A stretch of 20,433 nucleotides of DNA, taken from NCBI GenBank assembly GCA_016800925.1, contig JABCPU010000951.1:1-20433 (forward strand). The letters run 5' to 3'. Position 1 is the first letter of the stretch. Each line of letters begins with the position of its first letter. Of this stretch, positions 16,965-20,433 are shown piece after piece. Made by a program: the position numbers and the translations under genes. The notes below the pieces were generated by a model. The model searched no databases. It was not told where the DNA came from and saw nothing but the letters and a program-made list of their open reading frames with translations. Source of the stretch: Suillus spraguei. Taxonomy: Eukaryota > Basidiomycota > Agaricomycetes > Boletales > Suillaceae.

Positions 16965-17850
16965 TACCCCACAACACCAAAAACATCGCCCATTTTTGGA
17001 AATCTCCACAATATCAATTATTCTCACACCCTACTACCTCACTGCAGCTTCACCACCACACCACAATGGGTTTCTCTTAATATATAAGTAGTAGTTTGGC
17101 ATATATGTGTATAATATAATATAATAGACCGCTTTTTTTTTATTTGTGTGCCTGCTCCTCCTCCAGGCCTCTTTCAACATAACCTGGGGCACAGAACACT
17201 TTCGCATTTTTGTCCTTTTGATAGGTGTGTGATATAGGACATTTAGAACATGCTTAGGAACATATTTGAAGAGATTCCTAGCTTTATTTGACCTCCTGAG
17301 ACGTCCTGCATCAATAGATATAGTACATATACAGAAAAACATAAAATATGTTCCCATTTGATTATTTTTAGGTAGATAGACTTGGTTAAAGGATGCCCAA
17401 CACATATTTAACAATAGGAACAATGTATCAGGAGCTCAGGACTATATGACAAGATCCTGTTGTGTAGTGCAGCCACCCTCTCCTGATGGTTTATCCCCTG
17501 TCATTTTTTTCCTATAGGACCGGACCTCAACTCTTGTGAGGGTCTATTTCTACTCATATTTTAAGTATATATATAACTTAGCTACTACAGAAAACCTAAA
17601 GTATTCATCTGCAGGAGCACAATTGGACAAAGTCGCATTTCTGACATTTTGATATTTTCTAACCACTCTACCTTGCATCCATGATCCAACCTGTTCACAA
17701 ATAATTTATATAGCATATTTACTTGCTTTTCATGACAAAGATCAGCTCAAAATGAGCCGGACTTTTGAGATTGTGTCTATACTTGATATTTCCACTGATA
17801 AGGGGCCCATACATTCAAAACATCAATCAGATACCTAGAGTGTATTCAAA
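16956..17850. other. AT-rich region, LTR-like start, no recognisable gene
   Basis: It opens TGTGGGAATTACCCCAC and has a TATA-like TTAATATATAAG at about 17077-17088, then TA-rich runs and a T tract near 17133-17142. A 129-codon minus-strand frame (17423-17034) with a basic segment (about KARNLFKYVPKHVLNVLYHT) is open but matches nothing I know and overlaps the LTR-like sequence. From 17430 to 17850 I see nothing. Confidence 0.35.
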
Positions 17851-18540
17851 ATACATTCAGTATTGTAGATCTATGCTTTTAGAACAATCCAACAAGATAA
17901 CGAAAAGTTGATGCAGTGAATGCAGTGCCTTTTGAATGCATTGAGAACCGGGGATGCAGTTTGTTTGAGATCTAGGCGATGAGCAGGTACTCCAGGATGG
18001 GTCGACTAAGATTCTATGGTTGCCAATACGATCTATGAAAGCAGTGAATTGTGGTCCCATGGTCCAAATTGCTGTGATAAGACTCGACATGCGAATGTGA
18101 TGTCCATGACTTTACCGACGATGCGAGAGTGTGGTCTCTCCTGTTCGCTGAAAATGGGACCCACCTGCCAAAAATCTCTCAAACCTATGAAGGTAACTCC
18201 TCCAAACAGTATTCATGGACGATTGCTGATGGCACAGCAAAGGTCATTGGAAAGTGACACATCATTGGCAAAGAGATGAAGAGAATGCACAGACTTGCCA
18301 TCATCATCAATGATAGGTCCAACAGTTGTCCTTCATATCCAATAGATAGATGCCTCTTCAACAGATGCGGCATTGGCACCAAAAGTGGACACATTGACAT
18401 GAATATCACCCATTTCTGGTGTGGCAATGAAGCCGTCTACTGCCAGTAATTCTTTTTGTGATTTGATACCTGCTTCCATTCTGAAGACGATGTAGCAAAC
18501 AAAGTCATGCTGACCATGAAAGTGCCATTTTACACAAGTG
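17850..18540 (-). pseudogene. Decayed Helitron-type helicase fragment, opposite strand
   Basis: The minus strand reads HPGVPAHRLDLKQ at 17999-17961, matching HPGVPPHRLDLKQ of copy B near 2690. Upstream, GGVTFIGLRDFWQVGPI (about 18215-18165) resembles helicase motif III of Pif1-like enzymes (GGDFRQxxPV). Several stops and frameshifts interrupt it, and the distance between blocks is far shorter than in intact helicases, so internal deletion is likely. The region 18540-18250 is partly open (GIKSQKELLAVDGFIATPEM) but I cannot assign it. It is inverted relative to the other three helicase relics. Confidence 0.55.
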
Positions 18541-18959
18541 TCTCATTACTGCCTACAGTGGCTACTGAGAAAACCCCTATAGCAAGCATGAGCCTTTTGC
18601 TTCCTGGTACCATTTTTGCTCCATGGATCCTTGCCCCTTACAAATCTCGCTACCGATGTCCTCCTGTCCATTCCATTTCCATCTAAGATCCATTGGTGCA
18701 TAGCATATTCGTTTCCCATTACTAAAGCTACGGCAAGACTTACCTTACCTTCTGTGACACCTGCTTGCTCGCTGCGTGCCTCTTAGCTAAATATCTCTAT
18801 CTCGCTACCATTCTCGCTATGTATTCTGGCCATTCATGGTACATGTCAAAAAGGACTCTTCGCACATTCTGGCACTTTTACTTTTCCCTCTATGGTACAC
18901 ACGGTACTTAGGAATTGTCACCACTACTGTCTCTAACAGAATAAAGTCTTTTGCCGAAG
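18541..18959. other. No gene seen
   Basis: Mixed-composition sequence with many stops in all frames. It leads into the degenerate repeat that follows. I see no motif or structured element that I can name. Confidence 0.5.
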
Positions 18960-19170
18960 TTACTGTCTCTTAAGAATTGCTTTACTGCTGCATGCACCAC
19001 CGCTCGTTACCACTTTCCCCGCACTTCACCGCTTGCGCTACGCTTTCCCACGCTTCACCGCTTGTTTTACCGCCAGTTTCCCACGCCATACCAGTTTTAC
19101 CCACGCACTACGCAGTTTTACCACTTTCACTACCGCTTGTCTACCGCTTTCTGTGCTTACCGCTAGTTTC
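18960..19170. repeat. Degenerate short-motif repeat (ACCGCTT / TTTCCCACGC / AGTTTTACC)
   Basis: Variants of CTTCACCGCTTG, TTTCCCACGC and CAGTTTTACC recur in shuffled order about every 10-25 bp. The plus strand is pyrimidine-rich. Two frames are open here only because the repeat lacks stop codons. It resembles a decayed satellite or minisatellite. Confidence 0.6.
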
Positions 19171-19429
19171 CCATGGACTGGAGGTCACTGCTAGCATCTC
19201 GCTACCTCTGACGGCAGTCACGCACCACAGGTTGGGCATTATCAAACTATATTAACTTAGCATTCCCTTTAGGGTCAATGCTCTTGCTTTGCAAGTGAAG
19301 CAGACTAGACGGAGCGCAAGACTCGCATACTAGTTTAGGCCATGGTTCATCTACAGCCCAGGCTAGATTGTATCTTTACACCGACAACACCGTGAAATTA
19401 TGCAGAGGTCGCCAGCAACTGCTTAATAC

Positions 19430-19722
19430 TTTTGAAAGCCACTGTATTCCCAAATCAACTTCACGTTCCATCCAAACCATTCATCATGGATAAAGCAAAA
19501 CAATTTCCCTTGCAACCTGGGTATGCAACCACATTTAATGGTTGCCAATGGCTAACGCTAGCGCGAACCATGCTCGACCTTTGCACAGATCCTTTTGCAC
19601 ATGGTCAATTATACACTGCACTGTCAAGAGTCAGAATGCGAAGAGACACTCTGTGTCTGTTTGGGAAGACAAACAAAAAGCAAGACTGCGCAAATGTTGT
19701 TTTTCATGACTTGCTACCATAA
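19430..19722 (+). pseudogene. Helitron-type Pif1 helicase C-terminus, copy C
   Basis: The frame reads KQFPLQPGYATTFNGCQWLT (motif V region; Gln-Trp replaces Gln-Gly), ARTMLDLCTDPFAHGQLYTA, then LSRVRMRRDTLCLF (motif VI) and a natural-looking end, ANVVFHDLLP stop at 19720-19722. Upstream, LSKATVFPNQ-type sequence is shifted. This copy keeps the true helicase C-terminus that copies A and B lack. The ATP-binding motifs are absent from the window, so it is a fragment. Confidence 0.85.
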
Positions 19723-19869
19723 GATCTAAGAACTTTGAGCTGACCGAAGGCACGCCCTTGTTATTTATGAAAATTGAAATATGAGGGTATCAAGAAACTA
19801 TGGTATCTACTCAGAGGGAAAGGGAAGTACCGTATGTTCAGTTGTAAATCCTCAAGTATGCCATTCTTT

Positions 19870-19883
19870 CTTGTCTAGACAAG
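19870..19883. other. Perfect 14-bp palindrome CTTGTCTAGACAAG
   Basis: The counterpart in repeat copy 1 (3287-3300) differs at one base. Its position between the helicase end and the coiled-coil gene is the same in both copies. Confidence 0.7.
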
Positions 19884-19979
19884 TTTGTGTCCCAAAAAGT
19901 GTCTTCACTTGGTTTGGGGTGTGCTTCTATGTTGCCCAGGTTCCTGGCACTGCCCTGCACTGAGCCCGGGCTAGCACAA

Positions 19980-20433
19980 TGCATAACACATCTTGTGAGA
20001 GCTTTTCACCAACAGGGAGTTGTGTGACTAAATCTTAACTGCCCTGTTGAGCGCCCTTTCTGGTCTTCGGTCCATGGGCGGTGGTAGCTTTGCATGGAGA
20101 GTTGAGCCTCGTGAAGCCATATTTTGTTTCTCAGTTTTTCCCATGCAGCGTTGGTCTGTCGATTATCAGAATTTTGTCACAGTTCTGCAGTGAAATCATC
20201 AAATTTTGAAACAACATAACAAATTAGGGTCGCTTACCTGTGTGACCTGTATTTCAAGTGTTTCCCCTCCTCCTCAAGCCACTCAACCTTCTGCTTGTTA
20301 TCCCTGACTTCCCCCTCCAGCTGTTTGATTTTTTTCTTCTGCTGCTTATTTTCCGCTCCAGCTCTTTGGTTTTTTTCTTCTGCTGCTTATTTTCTGCCTT
20401 CCAGCTCTTTGATCTTCCCGTTCAGCTCTTTGA
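19980..20433 (-). pseudogene. Coiled-coil gene, repeat copy 2, multiply frameshifted, 5' end outside window
   Basis: The intron (GTAAGC..CTGCAG, about 20185-20238) and the exon start NCDKILIID match copy 1, but the last exon meets a stop after about 17 residues and is shifted several times relative to YGFTEAQ.. of copy 1. The coiled-coil exon can be read only by changing frames: AENKQQKKKTKELE, KKIKQLEGEVRDNKQKVEWL, EEEGKHL. A block of about 42 bp encoding KKK-KELE-type heptads occurs twice in a row (starts near 20324 and 20365), a local expansion absent from copy 1. This copy is non-functional. Confidence 0.8.

Larger units (their letters stand above)
19742..20433. repeat. Long direct repeat, copy 2 (continues beyond window)
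   Basis: Same orientation and order as 3148-3860, starting GACCGAAGG and running to the window edge. Differences are scattered substitutions and small indels. With the helicase fragment before it, the duplicated cassette is at least 1 kb. Confidence 0.9.

Noticed and set aside
17034..17423. 129-codon minus-strand frame with a basic middle
   Set aside because: AT-rich, overlaps an LTR-like start and T tract, and resembles no family I know; mentioned only within the AT-rich region.

Overview
The window looks like nuclear DNA from a mushroom-forming basidiomycete (Agaricomycete type). Genes are split by many short introns, mostly 47-60 bp, with GTRNGT donors and CTRAY branch points. The gene families fit: a PARP-UBC fusion, a ThrE-type Prm10 protein, F-box/leucine-rich proteins and an expanded kinase family. 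The mobile DNA fits too: Helitron helicase relics and a chromodomain Ty3/Gypsy element. There are no bacterial-type operons, CRISPR arrays or rRNA, and I found no convincing tRNA.

Layout. 1-1389 (+): the 3' part of a pseudokinase gene with an alpha-helical tail. 1661-3057: two tandem, diverged copies (about 700 bp each) of the 3' end of a Helitron-type Pif1 helicase gene. 3148-3860: first copy of a long direct repeat that carries a minus-strand coiled-coil gene; the second copy runs from about 19742 past the window end. 4050-5100: decayed sequence with a fragment resembling the neighbouring PARP-UBC gene. 5098-9487 (-): a 21-exon gene joining a mono-ADP-ribosyltransferase (PARP) domain to an E2 ubiquitin-conjugating (UBC) domain. 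Its first 14 exons read cleanly, while the UBC exons carry three apparent one-base deletions. 9488-10764: intergenic. 10765-14419 (-): a seven-exon ThrE/Prm10-family membrane protein. 14951-16232 (-): an F-box protein whose start codon lies about 230 bp downstream of a chromovirus LTR start. 16250-16770 (-): the 3' end of that chromovirus (integrase tail, chromodomain, polypurine tract, LTR). 16800-19400: AT-rich and degenerate DNA with a decayed minus-strand helicase piece. 19430-20433: another helicase terminus (+) followed by the second copy of the coiled-coil repeat.

Three host-type genes (PARP-UBC, ThrE/Prm10, F-box) lie head-to-tail on the minus strand between two blocks of transposon debris. 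Those blocks share the same tail-to-tail pair: helicase C-terminus on plus, coiled-coil gene on minus. No functional link between the host genes is implied by position alone. The most notable points are the PARP-UBC fusion with damage confined to its E2 half, the repeated helicase/coiled-coil cassette, and the LTR next to the F-box gene. All gene models are hand-spliced from the sequence; no database search was possible.
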